Source: Desulfofustis limnaeus
GTDB taxonomy: Bacteria > Desulfobacterota > Desulfobulbia > Desulfobulbales > Desulfocapsaceae
Length of the DNA: 64,000 bases
NCBI RefSeq assembly: GCF_023169885.1
Contig: NZ_AP025516.1
Coordinates: 1,798,001-1,862,000 of the forward strand
Direction: 5' to 3'
Part shown: piece after piece, positions 50,062-58,586 of the stretch
Numbering within the stretch: the stretch's first letter is position 1
How the letters are laid out: the number at the start of each line of letters is the position of its first letter
The notes under the pieces: generated by a model
What the model saw: only the letters and a program-made list of their open reading frames with translations
Databases searched by the model: none
Told to the model about the DNA's origin: nothing
Made by a program: the position numbers and the translations under genes

Positions 50062-51456
50062 ATGGCCCTGACCATCAACACCAATATCGCCTCGCTCAAC
50101 GCCCAACGCAACCTCGGCAAGAGCCAGCTCGCCCTGGCCCAATCCATGCAGCGCCTGTCGTCCGGCCTGCGTATCAACAGCGCCAAGGACGACGCCGCCG
50201 GTCTCGCCATCTCCGACCGAATGACCGCCCAGATCAAGGGCATGAACCAGGCGGCGCGCAACGCCAACGACGGCATCTCCATGGCCCAGACCGCCGAGGG
50301 CGCCCTGCAGGAGTCCACCAACATCCTGCAGCGCATCCGTGAGCTGGCCGTCCAGTCGGCCAACGACACCAACAGCGACTCCGACCGCGCCTCGCTCAAC
50401 GATGAAGTCACCCAGCTCAAGGCGGAGCTGGACCGGATCGCCCGGACCACCGAGTTCAACGGCCGCAAGGTGATCGACGGAACGATGACCGAGGCCACCT
50501 TCCAGGTGGGCCCGAACGCCGGGGAGAACCAGACCATCTCCTTTTCCATCGACAGCGCCCTGGCCGAGGCGCTCAGCTACGACGGCACGGTGATCGAGGC
50601 CAACACCACGGCCACCGGCGCCTCCATCACCGATCCCACGGCCGTCGATCCGGCCACCATCGAGGTCAACGGCACCGCCCTGGAGGGTCCGTTTACCTCC
50701 GTTGAAGACATCGCCACGGCCATCAATACCGCCGCCGGCGCCACCGAGCCGATCGCCACCGCGGTGAATACGCAGTCACTGGCGTTTGCCGATCTAACCT
50801 CGACAGATGATGCGACCGCATCATATACCCTTGACATAGACGGCGACACGTTTACCATCACCGGCGGCGATGTCACTGCCGCTGCCGTCGCCGCTGCAAT
50901 CGATGCAGATGCCGGTTATACCGCATCGATTAACAGCGAGACAGGAGCAATCGACATTGCTCGGGTCACTGACGACGGTTCGCCCATGATCATTAGTGAA
51001 ACGCTGGTATCACTCACCGGCGCCGGTTTTGCCGACGGCACCTATCACGGCCAGATCAGCATCACCAGCGGCACCGAGGTCGTCCTCACCGGCACCGGCC
51101 TGGCCGCCGCCGGCCTCGATGCAGTCGGCAACGTCACCACCACCATCGATAACGTGTCGGTGGCCACCCGCGAGGATTCGATGATCGCCATCCAGTCGGT
51201 GGATGCGGCGCTGATGCAGATTGATTCCATCCGCGGCGGGCTCGGCGCGGTGCAGAACCGGTTCGAATCGACCATTGCCAACCTCAACAACGTAGCCGAG
51301 AACCTCTCCGCCGCCCGCTCCCGGATCCTCGATGCCGACATCGCCATGGAGACCTCGGCGATGACCAAGCAGAACATCCTGCAGCAGGCCGGCGTAGCCA
51401 TCCTCGCCCAGGCCAACCAGACCCCGCAACTGGCGCTGTCGCTGCTGCAGGGGTAG
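50062..51456 (+). CDS. fliC: Flagellin FliC, shorter paralogue
   Basis: 464 residues. The first ~145 ([39 protein letters not shown]) and last ~90 residues ([40 protein letters not shown]) form the D0/D1 core and are almost identical to the flagellin at 52062. The middle holds one small version of the module that is repeated in that protein, and 50760-51000 is less GC-rich. Stop is TAG. Confidence 0.96.
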   Translation: MALTINTNIASLNAQRNLGKSQLALAQSMQRLSSGLRINSAKDDAAGLAISDRMTAQIKGMNQAARNANDGISMAQTAEGALQESTNILQRIRELAVQSANDTNSDSDRASLNDEVTQLKAELDRIARTTEFNGRKVIDGTMTEATFQVGPNAGENQTISFSIDSALAEALSYDGTVIEANTTATGASITDPTAVDPATIEVNGTALEGPFTSVEDIATAINTAAGATEPIATAVNTQSLAFADLTSTDDATASYTLDIDGDTFTITGGDVTAAAVAAAIDADAGYTASINSETGAIDIARVTDDGSPMIISETLVSLTGAGFADGTYHGQISITSGTEVVLTGTGLAAAGLDAVGNVTTTIDNVSVATREDSMIAIQSVDAALMQIDSIRGGLGAVQNRFESTIANLNNVAENLSAARSRILDADIAMETSAMTKQNILQQAGVAILAQANQTPQLALSLLQG

Positions 51457-51479
51457 GTACCAATGGTTAATTGTTAATC

Positions 51480-51770
51480 ATGAATCGGGACCAGGTACTC
51501 CAACGCCTGAGCGACTATAAAAAGAACTATTCCGATCACTATGGGATTGTTGCGCTTGGTGTATTCGGCTCCACTGCCCGCGGGAAGGCAGGAGGCCAGA
51601 GCGACGTGGATATCGTGGTGCGCCTCAAGAAGCCGGAACTCTTTCTTCTCGCCGGTTTGAAAGACGATCTGGAAAAAGTCCTCCACCAATCGATCGACAT
51701 TGTCGTCTATCGCGACACGATGAACCCTTTTTTGCGGAAAATGATTGACCGAGAAGCGTTTTATGTATGA
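51480..51770 (+). CDS. MNT-type minimal nucleotidyltransferase (antitoxin), orphan
   Basis: 96 residues from ATG 51480; a TTG at 51471 is less likely. Nucleotidyltransferase core GVFGSTARGKAGGQSDVDIV (GSxxRG plus DxD) and the strand SIDIVVYRDTMN match MntA-type antitoxins that modify HEPN toxins. It lies between two flagellin genes, in sense. The partner gene at 51763 is reduced to 11 codons. Looks like a remnant of an inserted MNT/HEPN module. Confidence 0.8.
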   Translation: MNRDQVLQRLSDYKKNYSDHYGIVALGVFGSTARGKAGGQSDVDIVVRLKKPELFLLAGLKDDLEKVLHQSIDIVVYRDTMNPFLRKMIDREAFYV

Positions 51771-51798
51771 CAAGGAACTTGACTGTTCTTTCATCTAA
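51763..51798 (+). pseudogene. Truncated HEPN toxin start (11 codons)
   Basis: ATG 51763 overlaps the end of the nucleotidyltransferase gene by 8 bp, the usual MNT-HEPN arrangement, and encodes MYDKELDCSFI before TAA. HEPN/DUF86 partners often begin MYD(K/R)EL. The rest of the toxin is absent; AT-rich sequence and the flagellin promoter follow directly. Confidence 0.55.
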
Positions 51799-51847
51799 TT
51801 GATTTTGTAGGGATTATAAAAATTTTTCGCCAATTACAATTTTTTCC

Positions 51848-51874
51848 TAAAGCATCTGTTGCCGGATGCCGACA
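51848..51874 (+). promoter_or_regulatory. Sigma-28 promoter of the second flagellin
   Basis: TAAAGCAT, twelve bases, GCCGACAA; the -10 core is CCGACA instead of CCGATA, spacing 21 as elsewhere. Places the start near 51882, giving a leader of about 180 nt. Confidence 0.72.
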
Positions 51875-51881
51875 AGAGACG

Positions 51882-52061
51882 GGAGGGAAGGAGTCCCTCG
51901 ACGATAAGGACAATCGGCACCAGGATGATCAACCATCAGCAAGGAGGTGAGACGCGACCAACACGACGCACGACGAGTAACACGAAGTACCAGATAATCT
52001 AAAACGTTGTACCACAAGGGCACGGACGCCCGAATCAACACCTTCACGGAGGAATCCTCAC
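51882..52061 (+). promoter_or_regulatory. GGA-rich flagellin leader with candidate CsrA-binding hairpins
   Basis: Nine GGA trinucleotides in ~180 nt. At the very 5' end GAGGGA-AGGAG-TCCCTC (51883-51899) is a perfect 6-bp stem with GGA in the loop. CAGGATG at 51922 matches the CsrA consensus core, AAGGAGGTGA at 51941 is a Shine-Dalgarno-like site with no start codon after it, and the true ribosome binding site lies in GAGGAATCCTC (52049-52059), which can fold on itself. No open frame of note. Confidence 0.6.
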
Positions 52062-54395
52062 ATGGCACTGACCATCAACACCAACGTAATGTCCCTCAAC
52101 GCCCAGCGGAACCTGGGTAAATCGCAGAACGCCCTGGCCAACTCCATGCAGCGCCTCTCATCCGGCCTGCGGATCAACTCGGCCAAGGACGACGCCGCCG
52201 GCCTGGCGATCTCCGATCGGATGACCGCCCAGATCCGCGGCCTCAACCAGGCGGCCCGGAACGCCAACGACGGCATCTCGCTGGCCCAGACCGCTGAAGG
52301 CGCCCTGCAGGAGAGTACCAACATCCTGCAGCGGATTCGTGAACTGGCCGTCCAGTCGGCCAACGACACCAACAGCGATTCCGACCGCGCGTCGCTCAAC
52401 GACGAGGTTGTCCAACTCAAGGCGGAGTTGGACCGGATCGCCGTTACCACCGAGTTCAACGGCCGCAAGGTCATCGACGGCAGCCTCAGGGATGCCACCT
52501 TCCAGGTCGGCGCCAATGCCGGCACCAACCAGACCATCGCCTTCTCCATCGACAGCGCCATCGGCTCCGAGCTGAGCCAGTTGGGCACGACGATTGAGGC
52601 ACCGAACGGGACGCCGGTTAGCGGTGCGAACATCACCGGACCACTGGAAGCAGATACCCTCACGGTCAACGGTGAGGCAGTAGCAGCAGCCGAGGGAGCA
52701 ACGGCTATTGCCGCTGCGATTAATGAAGCAGCTGGAGCAGAGATCGCCAGCATCCAAAATGTTCAGACGATTGATTTTGCTGCTATTAATCTTGGCATAG
52801 AGGTTGTCACCGCTTCAGAGGTAGAGGTTGGAGCTCCTGCAGAAGATGCCGTAGCAGCAGAGCAGACTTTTGATTTTGATGGTCTAACTCTTGCTGGAGG
52901 TGAATCAATTGCGTTTAGCATTGGAACAGAAACGTATACCTTTACCAATGGATCAGCAGGAGATGCCGATTTGACTGGTACCGATCTGGCCGATGCAATT
53001 GCAACTGATTTTTCATCCAACGGAGTTTCGGGTTTTGAAGCATCTGCAGACGGCGCAACCCTTACCATAAATCAAGCAGAAGGATCTGAAGCAGAGCTGT
53101 CCGCAATAACGACTACCTTTACGTATTTTGCTGAAGAGGTTACACTAGGCGTGGTTGGTACACCAGAGGTTCAGCATTTTGATTTTTCATCGATCACCAT
53201 TGAAGCGGGCGAATCAATCGTATTTTCTATTGGAGGTTCGGAACATACATTCACGAATGAAGAAGAAACCGCCATAACAGGAGATGAATTGGCTACTGCT
53301 GTTGCGAGGTTTCTCGATGACGAGACCATTACCAACTATTCATTCGCGGAAGGAACGGGCTTAAATGAGGGCAAGCTTATAATCACCGGGCCTGAATCAG
53401 ACGTAGATCCTGTAGAAGTGACTTTTGCTCGTTCGATTGGCACTATTGTCGAAGCCGGAAACGAAGCTAGCCCTGCAGAGCAAGCCTCCCAAACAATCGA
53501 TCTTGAAGGCGTAAGCATAGGTGCCGGAGAGACGATCACATTCTCAATTGGTGAAGCGTCATATGAATTCACCAATAACGGTGAATCGGCATTAACAGGA
53601 ACGGGTTTGGCAGCTGCGATTGCATCAGATTTTGCTACCAACGGGGTAGAAAACTATACCGCATCTGCAGACGAAGCCGTCCTGACGATAGCTCAAGAGT
53701 CCCCATTCGGAGCGGAAATTGATCTTATCACCGCCAGCTATGGCGGCTCAGAATACACGCTGAGCCTGGGCGAAACGGCGATCGATCTGACAGCAGCCAG
53801 TGCGGATGGAACGATTACCGCGGGTGAGGTCGCTGAAGCCATCAATACCGATGAGACCAACGGTTTCACCGCTGAAGTCAATGCCCAGGGGCAATTGGTA
53901 GTCACCCAGACCACCGCCACCGATTCTTTCGAGGTATCTGAAAGCGGCGCCCAGCGGTTTGCCGGTGAAACCGGTGAAGCCACGATGGCGGCACAGCTGG
54001 TTCTGGACAGCGAGTCCAACATCGTGTTCGAGGGAGAGGGAGTTGCGGCTATCGGCCTTGCCGACGTCGGCTACTCCACCACAACCATCGACCAGATCTC
54101 CGTAGCAAGCCGGGCGCAAGCCTGGACCGCCATCGCCTCTGTCGATGCGGCGCTGATGGATATCGACCGGATCCGCGGCGGGCTCGGTGCGGTGCAGAAC
54201 CGGTTCGAGTCGACGATTGCCAACCTCAACAACGTGGCCGAGAATCTGTCCGCGGCCCGTTCCCGGATCCTTGATGCGGACATCGCCATGGAGACCTCGG
54301 CGATGACCAAGAGCAACATCCTGCAGCAGGCCGGCGTGGCCATCCTCGCCCAGGCCAACCAGACGCCGCAGCTGGCGCTGTCGCTGCTCGGATAA
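52062..54395 (+). CDS. fliC: Flagellin FliC, long paralogue with tandem surface modules
   Basis: 777 residues. The D0/D1 termini match the 464-residue flagellin nearly residue for residue. The ~430-residue central region contains three tandem modules of ~100 residues starting near residues 268, 371 and 477: each begins QTFDFDGL-, QHFDFSSI- or QTIDLEGV-like, continues G(E)(S/T)I(A/V/T)FSIG and (H/Y)TFTN, then a helix such as [13 protein letters not shown]. 52740-53760 is clearly less GC-rich than the ends, suggesting a separate origin. Modules probably form surface-exposed D2/D3-type domains. Confidence 0.94.
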   Translation: MALTINTNVMSLNAQRNLGKSQNALANSMQRLSSGLRINSAKDDAAGLAISDRMTAQIRGLNQAARNANDGISLAQTAEGALQESTNILQRIRELAVQSANDTNSDSDRASLNDEVVQLKAELDRIAVTTEFNGRKVIDGSLRDATFQVGANAGTNQTIAFSIDSAIGSELSQLGTTIEAPNGTPVSGANITGPLEADTLTVNGEAVAAAEGATAIAAAINEAAGAEIASIQNVQTIDFAAINLGIEVVTASEVEVGAPAEDAVAAEQTFDFDGLTLAGGESIAFSIGTETYTFTNGSAGDADLTGTDLADAIATDFSSNGVSGFEASADGATLTINQAEGSEAELSAITTTFTYFAEEVTLGVVGTPEVQHFDFSSITIEAGESIVFSIGGSEHTFTNEEETAITGDELATAVARFLDDETITNYSFAEGTGLNEGKLIITGPESDVDPVEVTFARSIGTIVEAGNEASPAEQASQTIDLEGVSIGAGETITFSIGEASYEFTNNGESALTGTGLAAAIASDFATNGVENYTASADEAVLTIAQESPFGAEIDLITASYGGSEYTLSLGETAIDLTAASADGTITAGEVAEAINTDETNGFTAEVNAQGQLVVTQTTATDSFEVSESGAQRFAGETGEATMAAQLVLDSESNIVFEGEGVAAIGLADVGYSTTTIDQISVASRAQAWTAIASVDAALMDIDRIRGGLGAVQNRFESTIANLNNVAENLSAARSRILDADIAMETSAMTKSNILQQAGVAILAQANQTPQLALSLLG

Positions 54396-54403
54396 CCCCT
54401 GAC

Positions 54404-54437
54404 CCGAACCGGGGGAGCTGAGACTCTCCCGGTTCGG
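54404..54437 (+). terminator. Strong hairpin after the second flagellin
   Basis: CCGAACCGGGGGAG pairs with CTCTCCCGGTTCGG (14 bp, one G-U) around loop CTGAGA, 9 bp past the stop. No T-run follows, so it may stabilise the 3' end or act as a partial terminator before flaG. Confidence 0.55.
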
Positions 54438-54493
54438 CCCCCGCGGACCATGACGGACCGCGGTTGTCCCTAACTGGTTGCAAGGAGCGCATC

Positions 54494-54853
54494 ATGCCAG
54501 TCGAAGCATTACATATCACCGGTTCATCGCTGCAGCAGGTGCCGCGCCCCGCGGATACCATCAGCGCGGCCCGCCGGGATCAGAGCCGGGACCAGGCCGA
54601 CGGCGACAAGAGCACAGCAGCGTCGCCGCAGGCGGTCCAGCCGGAAGAATTGTTGAGCCAGATAAAATCGTTGACGGAAAACGGCCTCTACAGCGTCCGC
54701 TTCGAGAACAACCCGGACGTGGACGCACTGGTTGTCAAGATCGTCGACAGCACAACGAACGAGTTGATCCGCCAGGTGCCCGCCGAAGAGATTCTCGGCA
54801 TGAAGGCGAGCCTGGCCGAGCTGCGCGGCAATATCGTCGACACCGTTCGCTGA
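54494..54853 (+). CDS. flaG: FlaG-family protein
   Basis: 119 residues from ATG 54494 with AAGGAGCG upstream. The N-terminal ~60 residues are polar; the C-terminal half is the FlaG domain (VRFENNPDVDALVVKIVDST, TNELIRQVPAEEILGMKASL). FlaG limits filament length in several bacteria. Position between flagellin and fliD is typical. Confidence 0.88.
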   Translation: MPVEALHITGSSLQQVPRPADTISAARRDQSRDQADGDKSTAASPQAVQPEELLSQIKSLTENGLYSVRFENNPDVDALVVKIVDSTTNELIRQVPAEEILGMKASLAELRGNIVDTVR

Positions 54854-54912
54854 GCTGATTTTATCGCGCTTTTTTCGTACGTTAGTCGCCAAACCCTGCT
54901 GAGGAAGAGCCC

Positions 54913-56361
54913 ATGGCAGAGATCAGTTTCGGTGGCCTTGCCACCGGTTTGCCCACAGAAGACCTGGTATCGAGCCTGATGGCGATTGAGCGGCAACCGC
55001 TCAACCGCCTGGAGGCGAAAAAAGAGACCGAGACCAAGCGGCTCGAGGCCTACGCTCAGTTCAACACGCTGCTCGGTGGCCTACGCGATGCGGTGGCCAA
55101 CCTGAACCTGACGAGCGACGTACGCACCACCAGTGTCCGCCTCAGCTCAAACGAGACCATCAGCGCCTCCTCCAACGGTGCCGCCACCGGCAGCTACGAT
55201 ATCGCCGTGGCCCAGCTCGCCCAGGTGCAAAAAACCGTCACCGCCGGTTACAGCTCGCGCACCGCCGCGGTCTTCGGCAGCGGCACCTTTGCGATCAACA
55301 ACGTCGCGGTGCAGATCGACAGCACCAATAACTCGCTAGACGGTCTGATGGGCGCGATCAACAGCGTCTCGGCGCAGACCGGGGTGACCGCATCGATCAT
55401 CAACGACGGGTCGACCAGCGACAATTTTCACCTGGTACTCACCGGCAAGGACGCGGCCACCTCATTCTCGCTGACCTATAACCTGCAGGACGGCCAGGGC
55501 GCACCGATCGCCATCGACGCCACCCATGTTCGCGCCGCGCAGCAGGCCGTTGTCTATGTAGACGGCATCGAGGTGGTGGCCAATACCAATACGCTGACCG
55601 GCGTGATCGCCGGGGTGACGCTTAATCTCAACCAGACCAGTGCAATCGTTACGCCGGGGGATGGCCAGACGCCGCCCGTCTATGCGACCACGAATCTCAC
55701 CGTTGAGGCGGACACCGGGGCGCTCAAGGAAAAGGTGGGCGAGTTCGTCACCGCCTACAACAAGATCATGGAGTGGATCGTTGCCGGTTATGAGGTCGGC
55801 GGCAGGAACCAGCAGACTGGCGATGCGGCGGACGGCGATGAGGCCAAGGACCAGCCGCTGAGCGACCTGCTCCGCGGTGATGCGACCATCAACAAGATCA
55901 AGCGCAGCCTCCAGTCACTGCTCAGTACCGGCGTGGACAGCGGCAGCTCGCTGCAGATCCTCGCCGAGATCGGCATCACCACCCGCCAGGACGGGACGCT
56001 CAACCTCAACGCCTCCAAGCTCGACGATACGCTGGCCACGAAATTCGACGACGTGGTCGGCCTGCTCGCCGGGCAGGGTTCGCTGGACGGCGTGATGAAG
56101 CGGTTCAACACCTACCTGCGCGATGTCACGTCGACCACGAGCGGCATGTACGCCGACAAGCGGGCCCGTTACACCGAGGCCGTCAAGCGCTTTGATCAGC
56201 AGATCGACCAGAAGGAAGCCCTGATGGGCAAGATCGAGGAGCGGATCCGCAACCAGTTCACGTCGCTGGAGTTGCTGGTCAGCAATCTCAACGCCCAGAG
56301 CAACTATCTCACCCAGCAGATGGACATCATCGCCAACATGATGACCAAAGGACGAAAATAA
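54913..56361 (+). CDS. fliD: Filament cap protein FliD (HAP2)
   Basis: 482 residues, ribosome binding site GAGGAAG. N-terminal ISFGGLATGLPTEDLVSSLM and AIERQPLNRLEAKKETETKR, middle FHLVLTGKDAATSFSL, and C-terminal domain (LQILAEIGITTRQDGTLNLN, RFDQQIDQKEALMGKIEERI) ending in a coiled coil. Caps the filament during flagellin polymerisation. Overlaps fliS by 1 bp. Confidence 0.96.
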   Translation: MAEISFGGLATGLPTEDLVSSLMAIERQPLNRLEAKKETETKRLEAYAQFNTLLGGLRDAVANLNLTSDVRTTSVRLSSNETISASSNGAATGSYDIAVAQLAQVQKTVTAGYSSRTAAVFGSGTFAINNVAVQIDSTNNSLDGLMGAINSVSAQTGVTASIINDGSTSDNFHLVLTGKDAATSFSLTYNLQDGQGAPIAIDATHVRAAQQAVVYVDGIEVVANTNTLTGVIAGVTLNLNQTSAIVTPGDGQTPPVYATTNLTVEADTGALKEKVGEFVTAYNKIMEWIVAGYEVGGRNQQTGDAADGDEAKDQPLSDLLRGDATINKIKRSLQSLLSTGVDSGSSLQILAEIGITTRQDGTLNLNASKLDDTLATKFDDVVGLLAGQGSLDGVMKRFNTYLRDVTSTTSGMYADKRARYTEAVKRFDQQIDQKEALMGKIEERIRNQFTSLELLVSNLNAQSNYLTQQMDIIANMMTKGRK

Positions 56362-56810
56362 TGAGCACGTACAGCATGAATCAATACCAGCAGAACCAGA
56401 TCGCCACCGCTTCTCCCGAACGCATCCTGCTGATGCTCTATGACGGCGCCATTCGTTTCACCCGCCAGGCCCTGCAAGGTATTGAAGAGCAGCGGCCGGA
56501 GCAGAAGCGCTACGGGATCGGCAAGGCGATGGCGATCATCAGCGAGTTTTCCAATTCGCTCAACCACGAGATCGGCGGCAAGATCGCCGAAGACCTCGAC
56601 GCGCTGTACGACTTCATGATCCGCGAGCTGATGGCCGCCAACCTCAAGGACGATGCCGACAAGCTGGCAAACGTTGAAAAACTGCTCGGCGATCTGCGCC
56701 AGACCTGGGCTGAGGCCATCGAGCTCAACAAGAAACAGGCGGCGGCCCCGGCCGCGAACTTCCGCCGGCCGGTGGAAGAACACTACACGCCGCTGGCTAT
56801 TTCCAGCTGA
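56361..56810 (+). CDS. fliS: Flagellin export chaperone FliS
   Basis: 149 residues: YSMNQYQQNQIATASPERIL, LMLYDGAIRFTRQALQGIEE, GKAMAIISEFSNSLNHEIGG, LYDFMIRELMAANLKDDADK, a complete FliS helical bundle. Prevents premature flagellin polymerisation. Confidence 0.96.
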   Translation: MSTYSMNQYQQNQIATASPERILLMLYDGAIRFTRQALQGIEEQRPEQKRYGIGKAMAIISEFSNSLNHEIGGKIAEDLDALYDFMIRELMAANLKDDADKLANVEKLLGDLRQTWAEAIELNKKQAAAPAANFRRPVEEHYTPLAISS

Positions 56811-56838
56811 GCTCATGATTGCCTGCGAGGATCCGGCC

Positions 56839-57261
56839 ATGACCGCCACCGCCCCCACCACCCCGGACGCATTGATCCGGCTGTCCATCGACCAGCATCA
56901 CCGGATGGCCCACCTGTTGCACCGGCTCCAGGAGGAGCTGGAGCTGCAGGCCTTTGAGAAGCTCACCGAGCTCAACGATGAGCTCAGCGGGATTCAGGAT
57001 CAGGCCCGGCTGGTTGACGATGAGCTGCTCCGCTGCCTGCAGGGCGGGCCGCCGGCCGCCGCACTACTGCCGCTGCTGGCACAGCGGACCGCACTGCAAA
57101 AAGATATTGTGGCGCTGCTGGCCGCGATTCTGCCCGGGGCAAAAAGCGTCAAGTCGTTGTTGGCCAACGAGATGCAAACCCTGAAAACCGGCCGGACCGC
57201 GCTCAGCGGCTACAAGAGCGGCACCATGCACCAGGGCCGGCTGATCAACAGCGCCACATGA
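56839..57261 (+). CDS. Helical protein after fliS, possibly FliT-like
   Basis: 140 residues from ATG 56839, which has GAGGA 8 bases upstream; ATG 56815 lacks such a site. Entirely helical, with long amphipathic segments (HHRMAHLLHRLQEELELQAF, LLPLLAQRTALQKDIVALLA) and a C-terminus ending SGYKSGTMHQGRLINS, similar to the tails of FlgN-type chaperones. A FliT-like chaperone for FliD is plausible from position after fliD-fliS but not shown by motif. Confidence 0.62.
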   Translation: MTATAPTTPDALIRLSIDQHHRMAHLLHRLQEELELQAFEKLTELNDELSGIQDQARLVDDELLRCLQGGPPAAALLPLLAQRTALQKDIVALLAAILPGAKSVKSLLANEMQTLKTGRTALSGYKSGTMHQGRLINSAT

Positions 57262-57278
57262 GTGCAACGGGGTTAAAA

Positions 57279-57340
57279 GGGGGTCAGGTCTTGTCTTTTG
57301 ACATTTGAACTGCAATGTCAAAAGACAAGACCTGACCCCC
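57279..57340. repeat. Palindromic REP-like repeat, copy 1
   Basis: Perfect 27-bp inverted repeat (57279-57305 with 57314-57340) around loop TGAACTGC. The outer arm GGGGTCAGGTCTTG is shared by all copies; variable arm base 17 (numbered from the first of five G) is C, paired with G. Confidence 0.9.
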
Positions 57341-57378
57341 TCTCCCTATGACCCCGCTTCTGATCGGAGAACACCACC

Positions 57379-57723
57379 ATGAAATCCGTCGATCAATGGC
57401 TGCGGGAATCGATCACCAGCTACCACCGGCTGGCCGCCGAGGCCGAACTGCTCGACGAACACCTCCGTGATCTCTCCGTCGCCGATATCAACCGCCGCTG
57501 CGCGCGGCTGGATGACCAGTGCCGGGACCTGCTCGCCCACGACGAGAAACTCCACCAGATACTGACCTTCGTCGGCAGCGAGGTCCTCGGCAACCCGCTG
57601 CTCTGCGCCTACCAGCAGGCCCTGACGACCGCCATCGAGGTCATCGACCGGGTGGCGGTAACTGCCACCCGCCAAAAACACCAGCTGGAAAACTATAAAA
57701 GGGGGTCAGGTCTTGTTTTTTGA
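57379..57723 (+). CDS. Small helical protein of unknown function, 3' end inside a palindromic repeat
   Basis: 114 residues, ribosome binding site CGGAGA. Helical throughout (SYHRLAAEAELLDEHLRDLS, CARLDDQCRDLLAHDEKLHQ). The last residues, RGSGLVF, are encoded by the left arm of palindromic repeat copy 2, whose TGA supplies the stop, so the original C-terminus has probably been replaced. Function not recognised; its position after the fliS block suggests a late flagellar or export role. Confidence 0.6.
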   Translation: MKSVDQWLRESITSYHRLAAEAELLDEHLRDLSVADINRRCARLDDQCRDLLAHDEKLHQILTFVGSEVLGNPLLCAYQQALTTAIEVIDRVAVTATRQKHQLENYKRGSGLVF

Positions 57724-57761
57724 CATTTGAACTACAATGCCAAAAGACAAGACCTGACCCC
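57701..57761. repeat. Palindromic REP-like repeat, copy 2
   Basis: Arms 57701-57727 and 57736-57761 around loop TGAACTAC; one A-C mismatch and one G-U pair, so slightly decayed. Its left arm forms the end of the gene at 57379 and its right arm begins the duplicated segment that carries the first PilZ-type gene. Confidence 0.88.
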
Positions 57762-57787
57762 GCCACCTTTCCATTTGCTTTCCTCGC

Positions 57788-57816
57788 TTGCCAATCGCCC
57801 GGGTTGATGCTATTAT
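57788..57816 (+). promoter_or_regulatory. Sigma-70-type promoter of the first PilZ-type gene
   Basis: TTGCCA, 17 bases, TATTAT; the same boxes and spacing recur at 60163-60191 before the second PilZ-type gene. Confidence 0.65.
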
Positions 57817-57903
57817 CCGTTGCATCGTGCCGGTTCCAATGGACAATCACGGCACCAGACGAGAGTAGCAGGACTGTGAACCTCGACCTCGAGCAAGCCT
57901 AAC

Positions 57904-58437
57904 ATGACCGTATCGCCAGACATCCTCAACGATGTTCCGGACGCCAAACCGGTTCGGATCTTTCTGCCCATTGCCGGGAGCAAGGAGCGCTTTCGGATCG
58001 GCGGGATCTACAAGAAAACCGAGCCGCCCCGGTTCAACCTGCTGTTTAAGCCGGGGGTACTGCCGGTGGATGAGCTTGATACCGTTCAGCCGTGCCTGAT
58101 CATCATCGATATGGGGGGGCCCACGGTGTCGGTGGAGGCGATGATCACCACGGCCTCGGCGCAGGTGCTCGAGATGATTGTTCAGAAGTCGATCTCCCAT
58201 GACCAGATGCGCGAGTTCTTCCGGGTCGATGCCGCCACCGAGGTGATCGGCACCTCGTTTAAGCCGGAGCTGTTCGGGAAAAGCGATGCAACATGGTCGA
58301 TGCAGGGCACGACGATCGATATCAGCGGCAGCGGTATCCTCGCCTCGTTTCCCAAGAAGGTGCCGATGGACGAGCCGATCCGACTGGCCATCACCCTGCC
58401 CACCGCGGGCGCGCTGCCGACGCGATCTGCTCCGTAA
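57904..58437 (+). CDS. PilZ/YcgR-type c-di-GMP protein, C-terminally truncated paralogue
   Basis: 177 residues, about 70% similar by eye to the gene at 60261 over its first 165 residues. N-terminal YcgR-like domain, then the c-di-GMP-binding RxxxR (REFFRVDA) and D-x-S-x-x-G (DISGSG) motifs of PilZ. After ITLPT the sequence diverges and stops 12 residues later, losing the last PilZ strands and helix (~50 residues) just before palindromic repeat copy 3. Likely non-functional or ligand-binding impaired. Confidence 0.75.
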   Translation: MTVSPDILNDVPDAKPVRIFLPIAGSKERFRIGGIYKKTEPPRFNLLFKPGVLPVDELDTVQPCLIIIDMGGPTVSVEAMITTASAQVLEMIVQKSISHDQMREFFRVDAATEVIGTSFKPELFGKSDATWSMQGTTIDISGSGILASFPKKVPMDEPIRLAITLPTAGALPTRSAP

Positions 58438-58440
58438 GTC

Positions 58441-58494
58441 GGGGTCAGGTCTTGTATTTTGACATTTGTAATGAAATGTCAAAATACAAGACCT
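58441..58494. repeat. Palindromic REP-like repeat, copy 3, split by IS110
   Basis: Left arm 58441-58467 and right arm 58474-58494 pair perfectly; arm base T-A-T variant (TTGTATTTT / AAAATACAA) is compensated on both sides. The right arm ends at GACCT and the missing GACCCC continues beyond the IS110 element at 60119 (GACCTGACCCC). Confidence 0.85.
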
Positions 58495-58509
58495 GATAAT
58501 CATCTAAAA

Positions 58510-58585
58510 GGACACCTCCTGCATATCAAGGAGCAGCGCTCCGATGATATGCTATTGGCAGGCAAACCAAAAAAAGGAGGTGTCC
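58510..58585 (+). promoter_or_regulatory. Hairpin sequestering the IS110 transposase ribosome binding site
   Basis: GGACACCTCCT (58510-58520) is fully complementary to AGGAGGTGTCC (58575-58585), which contains the Shine-Dalgarno directly before ATG 58587. Nested inside are GCATATCA/TGATATGC and GGAG/CTCC stems. Such folding would limit translation from read-through transcripts. Confidence 0.65.
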
Positions 58586-58586
58586 C

